A stretch of 64,000 nt of DNA from Flavobacteriaceae bacterium D16 (GCA_021295155.1 JAJTJC010000034.1:124001-188000), one strand, 5' to 3'; shown: positions 31,413 through 40,808, counted from the first letter of the stretch. Notes: a model not told the origin generated them from the sequence alone. Program-made: numbers and translations.

Positions 31413-33140
31413 TCAACCTTCATCGGCTTTAATCCGGACGCCATTTTCATCGATCTTCATTTCAAAAGATTCGCCATCCTCGTTGATGTTAATATCAACA
31501 CCGTCTTCATTGATGATAATGCGGCCTGCACCATCCTGCTCATCGGAACTATCCATATCCTCAGGGCAATCCATGCATTTTAGTTCTCCATTGGATTGCA
31601 TTTCCCAGGTATAGGTTACAATGTCACTTCGGTAAAGGTCGCGGTCATAGCGCGTAATACGTCCAAGGTGCCTCCTTGTATTCTCGTCCAACTGTACAAC
31701 TGTTCCCTCGGGCAGATATACAGCAATACGCACTTCCTGATCACGCATTTTATTCTCATAGGCTGTGGTCAGAAAATTGTTCATAACAAGGGTGCCATCC
31801 TGTATTACATAATCGTAATCAATATTTGCCGCACGTTCCCTGGCATCCTCAAAGGAATTACCGTTGGCGTCTTTGCGAATACGTATATGAGCGAGGCTGT
31901 CCTCTGATTTACGGATATCAAAACGGATATCATCTGAGTAAAGCAAACGATTACCTTCCTCATCCCGAGTAACATACAAACCAGCTATGCCGTATTGCTC
32001 GCCCTCTTCATATAGCTCGTTTCGTTGCATGCGAATATTCAGGGTATCGCCTTCAATAGGCTGGTACAGTTCTTCTTTTACAGTAGAGCTGCCACTATAG
32101 GCATGGGCCGCCGCCTGCTTTATTCCAAGGACCATCAATCCAATGATGGACAATAACCATATTCCGAGTAAGGAAAATTTGGCAATATTCCCTATCGATT
32201 TCAGGTTGTTTACCAGGATCTTCAGTCCCAGATAGAGCAGGAAGAAGAAAGGTATCCCCACAGCAAAGAAGGTGAGCAATGATACCAGCCAAACAGGCGC
32301 ATCGGTATAGTTTACCATTTCATAGAAATCCACCCCCGGGATATGGATTATGTCGAGTATGCCTACTGAGAACAAGCCAATAAACAGGCCGATCAGGGTT
32401 GCTGCCCCAATTATGATCAGGAGTATACCAATAAACTTTCCGATGACCTTAAAGAAGAACATTATAATGTCGCCCAGGGTATCAAAAAAAGACTTTCCGC
32501 TTTGTTTTACTTTGTTACCAACTTCTTCATAGTCTACGCTTTTGACACCTTCGGCAACATCATCGAACCCCTCTTTTACTTTACGTCCGATGTTACTGAT
32601 ATTGACAGGCTCACCTGTCATATCCAGTTTCTGTGCAGTGCTTGCTGCCTCGGGAACCAGGATCCACAACAGGATATAGGCGATAAAACCGAAACCGGTA
32701 AAGAAAGCCAGTAATAAGAAAATGATACGTATCCATAAGGCATCAAAGCCAAGGTAGTATTCCAAACCGGCACAAACCCCTCCGATGTATTTGTTATCTA
32801 TATCACGATATAGTTTTTTGATCCTGCCTTTGGACGCAGAGCTGCTGCTACCAGGGGTGTCTTCAAAGATATCTTCATCTACCATGTAGTCTTCCGGCTG
32901 TCCCATGATCTGGATTACCTCGTCTACTTCTTTCATGGTAATTACCTGGCGCTCGCTCTCCATTTTTTCATGAAAGAGTTCGGCAATACGCGCCTCAATA
33001 TCAGAAATGATTTCGTCGCTGCCCGCTGTACCTGCGAAAGATCGCTTTATGGCTTCCAGATACCGCTGCAGTTTATTGAATGCCTTTTCATCAATGTGAA
33101 AAAGTATATTCGCTAGATTTATGTTTACTGTTTTATTCAT
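31413..33140 (-). CDS. PspC-domain membrane protein
   Basis: 575 residues. The N-terminal cytoplasmic region (about 1-100) is MNKTVNINLANILFHIDEKAF...IEARIAELF, usual in flavobacterial PspC proteins. A PspC domain follows (about 108-170, KLYRDIDNKYIGGVCAGLEYYLGFDALWIR with helix). More membrane helices (about 225-270 and 280-345) and an extracytoplasmic beta-rich domain rich in Asp/Asn-Gly (IIINEDGVDININEDG) complete it. It starts 2 bp after the PadR gene, so the PadR regulator probably controls it. Envelope-stress function is inferred from PspC in E. coli. Confidence 0.9.
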   Translation of the reverse strand: MNKTVNINLANILFHIDEKAFNKLQRYLEAIKRSFAGTAGSDEIISDIEARIAELFHEKMESERQVITMKEVDEVIQIMGQPEDYMVDEDIFEDTPGSSSSASKGRIKKLYRDIDNKYIGGVCAGLEYYLGFDALWIRIIFLLLAFFTGFGFIAYILLWILVPEAASTAQKLDMTGEPVNISNIGRKVKEGFDDVAEGVKSVDYEEVGNKVKQSGKSFFDTLGDIIMFFFKVIGKFIGILLIIIGAATLIGLFIGLFSVGILDIIHIPGVDFYEMVNYTDAPVWLVSLLTFFAVGIPFFFLLYLGLKILVNNLKSIGNIAKFSLLGIWLLSIIGLMVLGIKQAAAHAYSGSSTVKEELYQPIEGDTLNIRMQRNELYEEGEQYGIAGLYVTRDEEGNRLLYSDDIRFDIRKSEDSLAHIRIRKDANGNSFEDARERAANIDYDYVIQDGTLVMNNFLTTAYENKMRDQEVRIAVYLPEGTVVQLDENTRRHLGRITRYDRDLYRSDIVTYTWEMQSNGELKCMDCPEDMDSSDEQDGAGRIIINEDGVDININEDGESFEMKIDENGVRIKADEG

Positions 33141-33142
33141 TG

Positions 33143-33484
33143 TTAGGCTTTTTTAGCTTTTGCTTTGGTTACCAAATTCACGGCACTTCGTAATTCATCC
33201 CAGGTGGTGTTTAGTTCTTTGAGAAAAACTTTACCTGTTTCCGTGAGTCCATAATATTTCCTGGGCGGTCCGGAGGTTGACTCCTCCCAACGGTAATTGA
33301 GCAACCCCGCGTTCTTTAACCTGGTAAGCAAAGGGTAGATAGTACCCTCCACTACGAGCATTTTTGCGTCTTTCAGAGCGCCCAGAATCTCAGAAGCATA
33401 CTTGTCTTCCCCTTCCAGGATAGACAAGATGCAATATTCCAGAACCCCTTTACGCATTTGTGCTTTTGTGTTTTCTATGTTCAT
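33143..33484 (-). CDS. PadR-family transcriptional regulator
   Basis: 113 residues with the PadR winged helix: MRKGVLEYCILSILEGEDKYASEILGAL, MLVVEGTIYPLLTRLKNAGLLNYRW and PPRKYYGLTETGKVFLKEL. PadR repressors usually control adjacent membrane-protein genes. It is 2 bp upstream of the PspC gene. The short C-terminal helix is enough for dimerisation in the compact subfamily (s2). Confidence 0.93.
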   Translation of the reverse strand: MNIENTKAQMRKGVLEYCILSILEGEDKYASEILGALKDAKMLVVEGTIYPLLTRLKNAGLLNYRWEESTSGPPRKYYGLTETGKVFLKELNTTWDELRSAVNLVTKAKAKKA

Positions 33485-33574
33485 GATCTCATTGTTCTGT
33501 TAGATTATCTGTTCGTTTTTCTTGATTGGTGTTGATTGATGAATAAACTCCATTGGCTATGGTTTTTGATTGAT

Positions 33575-34057
33575 TTATTTAATAAAATTGATGGTAATCG
33601 GGTACTTAAATACCTGACCTTCGTTTGTTCTTATAGTCGCCAGGATGGTGTAGACAATATTGACAATGAATAATGCCAGGTGCGCCATTCCGGCAAATCC
33701 TGCAGGCCATATAAATCGGCTCCAGTGAAAGTTGTGGTTGTCGAAATGAAAATCGATACCGTTGAATTCGTTAAAGTCCCGGATATTAAGAATACCGCCT
33801 TCAAAAATATTGGGAAGGAATCCCACAAGGAAAGGAACGGCAATAATACCGAGGATAACCGAGTACAATAACAGACTGATCTGAAAGTTCAGGGCCTGTT
33901 TTCCATTGTAATCCACAAAGGAGTTCTCCTTTCGGTTGGCCAGCCAAAGGACCAGTGGAATCAGGAAGTTTCCAAAGGGAATAAAGAACCTGCTGAGGGT
34001 GGAAGCATGTATCGCTGCCGCCAGATTTCGTTCGTGTTTGGTCAAGGATTCTGTCAT
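33575..34057 (-). CDS. DUF4870-domain membrane protein
   Basis: 160 residues with HASTLSRFFIPFGNFLIPLVLWLANRKENSFVDYNGKQALNFQIS, the DUF4870 signature, and three helices (about 20-40, 58-80, 115-140). It is 91 bp upstream of the PadR-PspC genes on the same strand. No enzymatic motif; role in the envelope group is inferred only from position. Confidence 0.88.
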   Translation of the reverse strand: MTESLTKHERNLAAAIHASTLSRFFIPFGNFLIPLVLWLANRKENSFVDYNGKQALNFQISLLLYSVILGIIAVPFLVGFLPNIFEGGILNIRDFNEFNGIDFHFDNHNFHWSRFIWPAGFAGMAHLALFIVNIVYTILATIRTNEGQVFKYPITINFIK

Positions 34058-34189
34058 GGCATATTAGTTTCTTATGCAAATATATATCTAAAAGCAGGTA
34101 TTATGCAAAACATAGTACTAAAAATTAACATATAATTAACATTTTATACCGCAGAAATAATCCCTATTTTTAATGAAATTATCCGGACT

Positions 34190-34654
34190 ATGCCCAAGAA
34201 AACAAGGAATATAAACACCTTCCTCTTTTTTAAACTCCCATCTGCATGGCTATGCGGTGTTCGGCTGCGCTATCTCGATGATAAGCGGGCTGTGGTTAAG
34301 GTAAAGCACCGCTGGATAAACCAAAATCCTTTCAGGTCTATGTTCTGGGCAGTGCAGGGGATGGCTGCCGAGCTGAGTACTGGTGTGCTGATGATGGAAG
34401 GGATAAGAAAAAGCGGGAAGAGGATCTCCATGCTGGTAGCAAATAACAAGGCCAGCTTTACCAAAAAGGCTACAGGGACTATAACTTTTAGTTGTGAAGA
34501 AGGTGGGCTTGTAACGGATTTGATAAACAAAGCTATTGAAACGGGTGAGGGGCAAACCTGCTGGCTGCATGCTTCCGGCATAAATGAAGATAATGTAGAA
34601 GTCGCCTCTTTTGCTTTTGAATGGACCGTTAAACTTAAATCACCATCCAAATAA
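34190..34654 (+). CDS. DUF4442 hot-dog-fold protein
   Basis: 154 residues with the DUF4442 pattern LPSAWLCGVRLRYLDDKRAVVKVKHRWINQNPFRSMFWAVQGMAAEL, a hot-dog fold related to acyl-CoA thioesterases. The NQNPFRSMFWAVQGMAAEL helix carries the family's asparagine and glutamate. Substrate unknown. It starts a run of plus-strand genes reaching 38.1 kb with small gaps. Confidence 0.85.
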   Translation: MPKKTRNINTFLFFKLPSAWLCGVRLRYLDDKRAVVKVKHRWINQNPFRSMFWAVQGMAAELSTGVLMMEGIRKSGKRISMLVANNKASFTKKATGTITFSCEEGGLVTDLINKAIETGEGQTCWLHASGINEDNVEVASFAFEWTVKLKSPSK

Positions 34655-34665
34655 AAAAAACAGCA

Positions 34666-35175
34666 GTGAAAGACCCGCGGGATGTATTTTTCAAAGAGAG
34701 CCAGAGATTCACTCAGTGGTGGCTCTGGATTTTGCTTTTCGGCTTACTTACCCTTCCCTTTTATGGAATTGTGCAACAATTGATCTTAAAGGAACCCTGG
34801 GGAAGCAAACCCATGCCCGATTGGGGGCTCATCCTTTTTGCCCTGGGCATGGTGGCCTTCGTTTACTTTTTTTATAATATCCAGCTGAAAACCTGGATCC
34901 ATACCGAGGGCATTACGATATCTTTCCCGCCTTTTTTCAGCAATAAGGATTTTAAGATTTCGGATATCGCCTCCGCGGAAGTAGTTACCTATGGTTTTAC
35001 GGGATATGGCCTGCGATATAGTTTAAAATACGGAACAGTTTACAATGTTAAGGGAAATAAGGGGCTCGCGATCACCCTGAAGAATGATAAGAAATTTATG
35101 ATAGGTACCCAACATCCCGCCCAGGTAGAAGAAGTTGTAAAACATCTTTTGTCCCGGAATGTAACATTTGAATAA
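34666..35175 (+). CDS. Small membrane protein with PH-like C-terminal domain
   Basis: 169 residues from a GTG start; the first 25 residues are hydrophilic, then two membrane helices (about 18-38 and 50-70). The cytosolic C-terminus (TWIHTEGITISFPPFFSNKDFKISDIASAEVVTYG and KGLAITLKNDKKFMIGTQHPAQVEEVVKHLL) looks like a PH-like YdbT/DUF3093-type strand-helix arrangement. The function is not recognised. It follows the DUF4442 gene by 11 bp. Confidence 0.7.
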   Translation: MKDPRDVFFKESQRFTQWWLWILLFGLLTLPFYGIVQQLILKEPWGSKPMPDWGLILFALGMVAFVYFFYNIQLKTWIHTEGITISFPPFFSNKDFKISDIASAEVVTYGFTGYGLRYSLKYGTVYNVKGNKGLAITLKNDKKFMIGTQHPAQVEEVVKHLLSRNVTFE

Positions 35176-35207
35176 GCAGTCCAACTAATCAGTAGGTTGC
35201 CATTGAA

Positions 35208-36002
35208 ATGAACAAAACCATATTTCAAATAGCGAAAATGGATTGTCCTTCCGAGGAAAATCTGATTCGGATGAAATTGGACGGTATTCCTGAGATCAAA
35301 AATCTGGACTTTGATATACCGAACAGGAAACTTACAGTCTATCATACCGGGAGAGAAGATGCTATTGAAAACTCAATACTGGAACTGGATTTAGGAGGAA
35401 AAAGGATTAGCTCAGAACTAACCACTCAAACTGAATTTACTGAAAAGACAAATCAAAAAAAGTTGCTTTGGACGGTTCTTGCCATCAATTTTGTCTTTTT
35501 CCTTATCGAAATCAGCACAGGACTGATTTCAAAGTCTATGGGTCTGGTGGCAGACAGTTTGGATATGCTGGCAGATTCATTTGTTTATGGATTGAGTTTA
35601 TTTGCTGTGGGAGGAACATTATCCCGAAAGAAGCGAATTGCCAGGCTTGCGGGCTATTTTCAAATAACTCTGGCAATAATTGGCTTCGTTGAAGTTTTAA
35701 GACGTTTTTTTGGGGTGGAGGCATTGCCCAATTTTACAACCATGATCGTAGTATCTGCTTTCGCCTTAATTGCCAATGGTATCTGCCTCTATTTGCTGCA
35801 AAAATCCAAAAGCAAGGAAGAAGCGCATATGAAAGCAAGTATGATTTTTACTTCAAATGATGTAATTATTAACTTAGGTGTAATTGTAGCAGGATTAATG
35901 GTTAATTGGCTAAACTCAAATAAACCGGACTTGATTATCGGAACAATAGTTTTCATTTTAGTCATTCAGGGAGCAAGAAGAATATTAAGATTAGGAACAT
36001 AA
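35208..36002 (+). CDS. Cation efflux (CDF) protein with N-terminal HMA-like segment
   Basis: 264 residues. The N-terminal 65 (FQIAKMDCPSEENLIRMKLDGIPEIKNLDFDIPNRKLTVYHTG) form an HMA-like fold with one cysteine. A membrane part follows with CDF segments ISKSMGLVADSLDMLADSFVYGLSLFAVGG and MIFTSNDVIINLGVIVAGLMVNW, which supply the aspartates of the metal site (DxxxDxxxD-like and NDVIIN). The usual cytoplasmic domain after TM6 is missing, so this is the short CDF form. The metal is not determined. Confidence 0.85.
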   Translation: MNKTIFQIAKMDCPSEENLIRMKLDGIPEIKNLDFDIPNRKLTVYHTGREDAIENSILELDLGGKRISSELTTQTEFTEKTNQKKLLWTVLAINFVFFLIEISTGLISKSMGLVADSLDMLADSFVYGLSLFAVGGTLSRKKRIARLAGYFQITLAIIGFVEVLRRFFGVEALPNFTTMIVVSAFALIANGICLYLLQKSKSKEEAHMKASMIFTSNDVIINLGVIVAGLMVNWLNSNKPDLIIGTIVFILVIQGARRILRLGT

Positions 36003-36014
36003 AACAATATAGAA

Positions 36015-36815
36015 ATGAACGCACACGAAATAGACTACCATATCTACGGTGAGGAAATGCAATACGTAGAAATAGAACTCGATCCACAGGAAGCCGTTGT
36101 GGCCGAAGCGGGAAGCTTTATGATGATGGACAGCAATATTAAAATGAGCACCATCTTTGGGGATGGCTCCAATCAGGATAATAGTGTTTTGGGCAAGATC
36201 TTCTCAGCTGGTAAACGTATACTAACCGGGGAAAGCCTTTTTATGACCGCCTTTCTGAACGAAGGGCAAGGGAAAAGGAAGGTGAGCTTTGCCTCTCCTT
36301 ATCCGGGGAAGATTGTCGCCATTGATCTTTCCGAGAAACAGGGTAAATTTATTTGCCAGAAAGATGCTTTCCTATGTGCAGCCAAGGGAGTATCTGTTGG
36401 GATTGAATTCTCCAAAAGACTGGGGAGAGGTCTTTTCGGAGGAGAGGGTTTCATTATGCAAAAGCTGGAAGGCGATGGTATGGCCTTTGTACATGCAGGA
36501 GGTACCCTGGCCCGTAAGGAATTGTCTCCTGGTGAGGTGTTAAAGGTAGACACGGGCTGCATTGTTGGTTTTTCTAAGGATGTGGATTACGATATTGAAT
36601 TTGTGGGTGGCATCCGCAATACGATTTTTGGAGGCGAAGGACTTTTCTTTGCCAGTCTCCGAGGTCCCGGGGTAGTTTATTTACAGTCTCTACCTTTTAG
36701 TCGACTGGCAGCACGAGTCTGGGCAGCTGCTCCAAGAGGTGGGGGAAAAGACAAAGGAGAAGGCAGCATCCTGGGAGGACTAGGAGATTTATTGGACGGA
36801 GATAAGCCCTTCTAG
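36015..36815 (+). CDS. TIGR00266/AIM24-family protein
   Basis: 266 residues with two-fold beta repeats of the family: MQYVEIELDPQEAVVAEAGSFMMMDSNI, FLNEGQGKRKVSFASPYPGKIVAIDL, KGVSVGIEFSKRLGRGLFGGEGF and GGIRNTIFGGEGLFFASLRGPG. Family members are uncharacterised; AIM24 affects mitochondrial membrane organisation. It is 12 bp after the CDF gene. It ends in a Gly-rich tail (SILGGLGDLLDG). Confidence 0.9.
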   Translation: MNAHEIDYHIYGEEMQYVEIELDPQEAVVAEAGSFMMMDSNIKMSTIFGDGSNQDNSVLGKIFSAGKRILTGESLFMTAFLNEGQGKRKVSFASPYPGKIVAIDLSEKQGKFICQKDAFLCAAKGVSVGIEFSKRLGRGLFGGEGFIMQKLEGDGMAFVHAGGTLARKELSPGEVLKVDTGCIVGFSKDVDYDIEFVGGIRNTIFGGEGLFFASLRGPGVVYLQSLPFSRLAARVWAAAPRGGGKDKGEGSILGGLGDLLDGDKPF

Positions 36816-36846
36816 GCTTGTTTCAATAAACTGCAATTTCATCACA

Positions 36847-37500
36847 ATGGATTTCACCAGGCTTTTGGCTTTTCTTGAAGATCTTCAGCATAACAACAAT
36901 AAAACCTGGATGGATGCTCATAGAAAAAGGTATCTGGAAGTACGGGATGATTTTATTTATTGGCTGGACGAGCTGGACCACGACCTGGCGGAAATAGACC
37001 CATTGTACTATCCCACACCGGGCAGAAAGGGGATTAACCGGATCAACAATAACCTGTTGTTTCATCCTGACCGACCGGTTTATAAAGATCATTTCGGTGC
37101 GGGTCTTGACAAGGCACCAGGTACCGGCGATTTCTATATCCAGATAGGGGTGGGGGAGTGTATGCTCGCTGGCGGACTCTGGAGGCCTGACCCTAAAAAG
37201 TTGAAAAGCATACGGGAAGCCATAGATTACAATGGGGATGAATTGGTAAAAATTCTAAACCATCCGGATTTTCGGAAGCGGTTTGGTGGACTCTACGAGG
37301 ATACCCGGCTAACCAGGGCTCCCAGGGGTTTTGACCCTGCCCATCCGCAGCTGGAATTATTAAAGAACAAAACCTTTGCTGTGGCCTGCAATATCAGCAG
37401 GGAACAGCTTATGGCCTCGGATTTTAAAGATTTGGTACTCACCGTATATAAAGAAATGCTGCCCTTCCGACGCTATTTAAATGAGGCCATTACCGTTTAA
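36847..37500 (+). CDS. DUF2461 family protein
   Basis: 217 residues with FLEDLQHNNNKTWMDAHRKRY, GRKGINRINNNLLFHPDRPVYKDHFG and FYIQIGVGECMLAGGLWRPDP, the conserved blocks of DUF2461. No known function; a conserved basic/aromatic pocket can be seen (FHPDRPVYKDHF). It has 31 bp to the gene before and 15 bp to the NUDIX gene after. Confidence 0.9.
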   Translation: MDFTRLLAFLEDLQHNNNKTWMDAHRKRYLEVRDDFIYWLDELDHDLAEIDPLYYPTPGRKGINRINNNLLFHPDRPVYKDHFGAGLDKAPGTGDFYIQIGVGECMLAGGLWRPDPKKLKSIREAIDYNGDELVKILNHPDFRKRFGGLYEDTRLTRAPRGFDPAHPQLELLKNKTFAVACNISREQLMASDFKDLVLTVYKEMLPFRRYLNEAITV

Positions 37501-37515
37501 ACCTCCCGGGAAATT

Positions 37516-38097
37516 ATGAAATACGGAAATATCAGAAACATCAAAAAGGAAGTCCTTTCCGAAGCCTGGTATCGCTTGGATCGGTATACCTTCGATTACC
37601 AGAAGGAAGATGGGGAATGGGAGACGCAGCAGCGCGAAGCCTATGACCGGGGTAACGGTGCGGCAATCTTGCTCTATAATCCCGAAACGGCGAACGTTAT
37701 CCTGACCCGTCAGTTTCGTATGCCTACCTATTTAAACAATAACCCGGACGGTATGATGGTGGAAGTCTGTGCCGGCTTACTGGACGGAGACGACCCTGAG
37801 TCTTGTATTGTCAAGGAAGTGGAAGAAGAGACAGGTTATAGGATTGAAAAGGTTAAGAAGGTTTTCGAGGCCTATATGTCCCCGGGAGCCGTTACAGAGA
37901 AACTCCACTTTTTCCTGGCTGAATACAGGGATGAAATGAAGGTTAGCACCGGCGGCGGAGCTGCACAGGAAACCGAGCATATTGAAGTACTTGAAGTGGC
38001 TTTTGAAAAAGCACTAGAAATGATCGGGACTGGAGAAATCGTTGATGCGAAGAGCATATTACTGCTCCAATACGCGCGAATTAATAAGTTGCTCTAA
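37516..38097 (+). CDS. NUDIX hydrolase, NudK-like
   Basis: 193 residues with a Nudix box GLLDGDDPESCIVKEVEEETGY (about 95-116) and NudK-type features: YDRGNGAAILLYNPE and an SPGAVTEKLHFFLAEY extension. NudK hydrolyses GDP-mannose and similar nucleotide sugars with Mg2+. Here the tail SSEEIEVLEV-like (HIEVLEVAF) agrees with the ADP-sugar/GDP-mannose group. Substrate inferred. Confidence 0.88.
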   Translation: MKYGNIRNIKKEVLSEAWYRLDRYTFDYQKEDGEWETQQREAYDRGNGAAILLYNPETANVILTRQFRMPTYLNNNPDGMMVEVCAGLLDGDDPESCIVKEVEEETGYRIEKVKKVFEAYMSPGAVTEKLHFFLAEYRDEMKVSTGGGAAQETEHIEVLEVAFEKALEMIGTGEIVDAKSILLLQYARINKLL

Positions 38098-38119
38098 TAA
38101 GGATAGGGTAATATAAATA

Positions 38120-39460
38120 TCAGTAGTTGTCCCGAACCGCCTGCAGGAAGGCCTGCATCTGGGTTTTGATTTCAGAAGTGGGTTTGCGGAAGTGGTTGTT
38201 CATAAAACTAAATACCAGCACCTTTCCTTTCCTGGTAATCAGATAACCGCTTAGGTTATAATTATTTCCCAGTGTGCCGCTCTTGGCATATATGTAGGGT
38301 TTGGGATTTCCTGCAAACCAATCTTCCAGTGTGCCGGATTCTCCCCCCGCAGCCAGCAGGGCAAATAACCTTTGTCTGGGGATTTGCCGGTACAATTTGG
38401 TCAGCACATGTACCATGGATTCCGGGGTGAACAGGTTATATCGGGAGAGCCCCGAACCATCTACCCACCGGGGCATCTGCCTCAGGTCTGAAAGAGACAT
38501 GCTAAGAATAAATTCACGGGCTTTTTTTGTGCTCAGGGTATCGGATAAGCTGGCGGATACCATCAATAGCAGCTGCTCTGCCAGAAAGTTATCGCTTTCC
38601 TGCATCATTCTTTTCAAAACGGAATCTGTGGGAATTCCGGGCAGGATCCTGCTATCCTCTAAGGGATGCTTTGAAGCGTTCAGTAATGGTTGCCGGATGG
38701 CGCTTTCAAGTAGCTTGCGCGTAAGGGTACTGTCTGTCTTAAAGGGAATCTCCAGTGTGTCTATCCTATCCGGGTCATAAAAAAAGATATTCTCGCCCTG
38801 GGAACGTTGGTTTGAAAAAGCGGCAGGGATTACCTGCTCCCGAAATAGTGAAGGAGTTACCCTAAGAGAATCCTCTTTAATCAGTCTTACCACATTACCA
38901 TACAAGGGAAGGGCGCTTCGCTCTGCAGAATAATATTGATCAAAGTCTTCCCAGGCCCAGCCTGCTCCCAGGGGGTTATCCTCAAAAGAAGGGTGTTTTA
39001 TGGCTATTGGTCCGTTATGCTTTTTAATGAAATGGAAAAGGGTGCTGTCTTGAAAATAGGGGTGGAATTGAGTTGGATCTCCGGTTCCGGATATGATAAG
39101 CGTATCGCCCTGATAGGCGTAGTTAACTACAGGGACCTGCTCTGGTAGCAGTTGCAGGGCGGTGTAAAAGGTAAAGAGCTTGGTATTGCTTGCCGGAGTA
39201 AAATATTTATCATGGTTCCTGCTTAGCAAGGTATCTTGTTTCTCCGGATCCAGGATCAGGATTCCGGTGAACTGGTTTTGGTAGAAGGATTTCGGCAGCG
39301 TATCTCGACTTATTTTCCTTAGCGACGATTTTCCAGCAGACGCACAGGAATACAAAACGCTGATAATCAAAATACAGAAGACAAATTTTCCCGTTAATTT
39401 CCCCGTTATTTTAAAGAAAGAAATATGGTAATTCATCGAATTTAACACCTCATTATCCAT
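38120..39460 (-). CDS. D-alanyl-D-alanine carboxypeptidase, PBP4 (S13) family lipoprotein
   Basis: 446 residues. A lipobox VLYSCAS (C39) lies after a membrane segment; AGGAGA about 12 nt before the ATG at 39460 supports this start (a second ATG at 39436 is possible). The active site has SNTK (S91, K94), the SxN-like DGSGLSRYN and the KSGT motif YAKSGTLGNNYN. Residues around SDNFLAEQLLLM match the S13 family. It trims peptidoglycan stem peptides in the periplasm. Shorter than typical PBP4 because the large insertion is reduced. Confidence 0.9.
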   Translation of the reverse strand: MDNEVLNSMNYHISFFKITGKLTGKFVFCILIISVLYSCASAGKSSLRKISRDTLPKSFYQNQFTGILILDPEKQDTLLSRNHDKYFTPASNTKLFTFYTALQLLPEQVPVVNYAYQGDTLIISGTGDPTQFHPYFQDSTLFHFIKKHNGPIAIKHPSFEDNPLGAGWAWEDFDQYYSAERSALPLYGNVVRLIKEDSLRVTPSLFREQVIPAAFSNQRSQGENIFFYDPDRIDTLEIPFKTDSTLTRKLLESAIRQPLLNASKHPLEDSRILPGIPTDSVLKRMMQESDNFLAEQLLLMVSASLSDTLSTKKAREFILSMSLSDLRQMPRWVDGSGLSRYNLFTPESMVHVLTKLYRQIPRQRLFALLAAGGESGTLEDWFAGNPKPYIYAKSGTLGNNYNLSGYLITRKGKVLVFSFMNNHFRKPTSEIKTQMQAFLQAVRDNY

Positions 39461-39502
39461 TTTTTAACGAAATCTCCTACAAGATATTTACCTTTTTTTG
39501 GT

Positions 39503-39510
39503 TAACTTTG
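39503..39510 (+). promoter_or_regulatory. -7 promoter element TAACTTTG
   Basis: An exact TAnnTTTG match 30 bp before the small gene at 39541. The same octamer recurs in front of dps. Confidence 0.55.
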
Positions 39511-39540
39511 AGTACAATCTAATTAAAACAAATTAATCTT

Positions 39541-39738
39541 ATGGCCAGAGCAATGTTGGATTACTACAAGTTAGTACTCCAAAAGGTAAGTTTTGATGTT
39601 AAGTTGTTTAGCAAGGAACTTAAGAAAGCCATCAAAAGGCTACTCCCCCATGAAATTGAAGAGTTAAAGCACTGGTTGCAGCTCTTTTTGACAGACAAAC
39701 CAGAATTGCAACCGAGTTTAATTTATTTAAAAGCATAA
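39541..39738 (+). CDS. Conserved small flavobacterial protein
   Basis: 65 residues, MARAMLDYYKLVLQKVSFDVKLFSKELKKAIKRLLPHEIEELKHWLQLF, predicted to be two helices with many lysines; no signal or membrane segment. An exact -7 element precedes it and a strong terminator follows, so it is a real independent gene. The function is unknown. Confidence 0.75.
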   Translation: MARAMLDYYKLVLQKVSFDVKLFSKELKKAIKRLLPHEIEELKHWLQLFLTDKPELQPSLIYLKA

Positions 39739-39741
39739 TCC

Positions 39742-39769
39742 AAAGGCCACTTCAAAGTGGCCTTTTTTA
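39742..39769. terminator. Bidirectional terminator
   Basis: AAAGGCCACTT/AAGTGGCCTTT arms (39742-39763) with T6 to the right, between convergent genes; it overlaps the last codons of oxyR. Confidence 0.9.
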
Positions 39770-40705
39770 TTTATTGATCGGGCTGATAATCTGAACATCC
39801 TGAAAGGTAATTGCACCCCGGACCACCGCAGATATCACATCTTTTATAGCCTCAGTTATCTGGATTTTCAACTCGTTTTTATGGTAAATCAGGCTTACCT
39901 CCCTCGCCGGAGGTGGGCTCTGAAAATGCTTCAGGTTCCCTTTTTTCTTATTATCCAGAACAAGGGTATTCAGGTAGGGCAGTAAGGTCATACCCAAACC
40001 TTCGTCAGATAAATTGACCAGGGTTTCAAAACTACCGCTATGCAATTGAAAATGTTCATCACCGTATTCCTTGCTCGATTTACAGAGGTTAACCACCCCG
40101 TCCCGGAAACAATGTCCATCCTGCAACAAAAGGATATCACTGATGTCCAACTCATCCGGCTTTAAAAATTCATTACCCCTTAAACGATGCTGCGGCGGTA
40201 CATACCCAACAAAAGGTTCGTAATACAATGGACGTTCCTTAATAAATTCAATTTCCAGGGGTGTGGCGGCAATTCCGCCGTCCAGATGACCGTCCTGAAT
40301 GTTCCTGATGAGGCTTTCCGTACTTTGTTCCTTTACGATGAGGTTTACCTTGGGATATTTGTTGATGAAGGTTTTCAGGAACATGGGCAGGAGGGTAGGC
40401 ATAATGGTAGGAATGATCCCCAAAGAATATTCCCCTCCGATAAACCCCTTTTCCTGATCTACAATATCCTTGATACGTTCCGCTTCGTTAACGATGTTTT
40501 TAGCCTGTGCAACAATCTTTTTACCAGCCTCGGTAATCGAAATGGGTTTCTTTCCACGATCGAATATTAGAATGTCCAATTCTTCTTCCAGTTTCTGGAC
40601 CTGCATGCTCAGGGTAGGCTGTGTTACAAAGCATTTTTCCGCTGCCAAAGTGAAGTTTTGATACTCGGCAACGGCCAATACGTATTGCAGTTGGGTTATG
40701 GTCAT
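39767..40705 (-). CDS. oxyR: LysR-family hydrogen peroxide regulator OxyR
   Basis: 312 residues with the LysR winged helix (MTITQLQYVLAVAEYQNFTLAAEKCFVTQPTLSMQVQKLEEEL) and a LysR substrate domain with redox cysteines C199 and C208 in LLQDGHCFRDGVVNLC, the same spacing and positions as in E. coli OxyR. The ATG at 40705 is used; a TTG at 40711 is in frame. OxyR senses peroxide by disulfide formation and activates antioxidant genes. It is divergent from dps, its classical target, with a 103-bp gap. Its 3' end overlaps the terminator of the small gene. Confidence 0.95.
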   Translation of the reverse strand: MTITQLQYVLAVAEYQNFTLAAEKCFVTQPTLSMQVQKLEEELDILIFDRGKKPISITEAGKKIVAQAKNIVNEAERIKDIVDQEKGFIGGEYSLGIIPTIMPTLLPMFLKTFINKYPKVNLIVKEQSTESLIRNIQDGHLDGGIAATPLEIEFIKERPLYYEPFVGYVPPQHRLRGNEFLKPDELDISDILLLQDGHCFRDGVVNLCKSSKEYGDEHFQLHSGSFETLVNLSDEGLGMTLLPYLNTLVLDNKKKGNLKHFQSPPPAREVSLIYHKNELKIQITEAIKDVISAVVRGAITFQDVQIISPINK

Positions 40706-40736
40706 ATTCAATAATTATGCACGATAAAAGTATAAA

Positions 40737-40755
40737 ATATATTGATATGATATAT
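40737..40755. promoter_or_regulatory. Candidate OxyR-binding dyad
   Basis: ATATATTGATATGATATAT is a near-palindrome of 19 bp between oxyR and dps, 24 bp upstream of the dps -7 element (40779). AT-rich spaced dyads suit OxyR, but the strict E. coli ATAG-N7-CTAT pattern is not seen. Confidence 0.45.
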
Positions 40756-40778
40756 AAGTTAGGATAGGTTATTCTTAT

Positions 40779-40786
40779 TAACTTTG
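40779..40786 (+). promoter_or_regulatory. -7 element of dps
   Basis: TAACTTTG, an exact TAnnTTTG match, 22 bp before the dps ATG. Confidence 0.6.
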
Positions 40787-40808
40787 TAGTAAAATAAACA
40801 CTGTAATT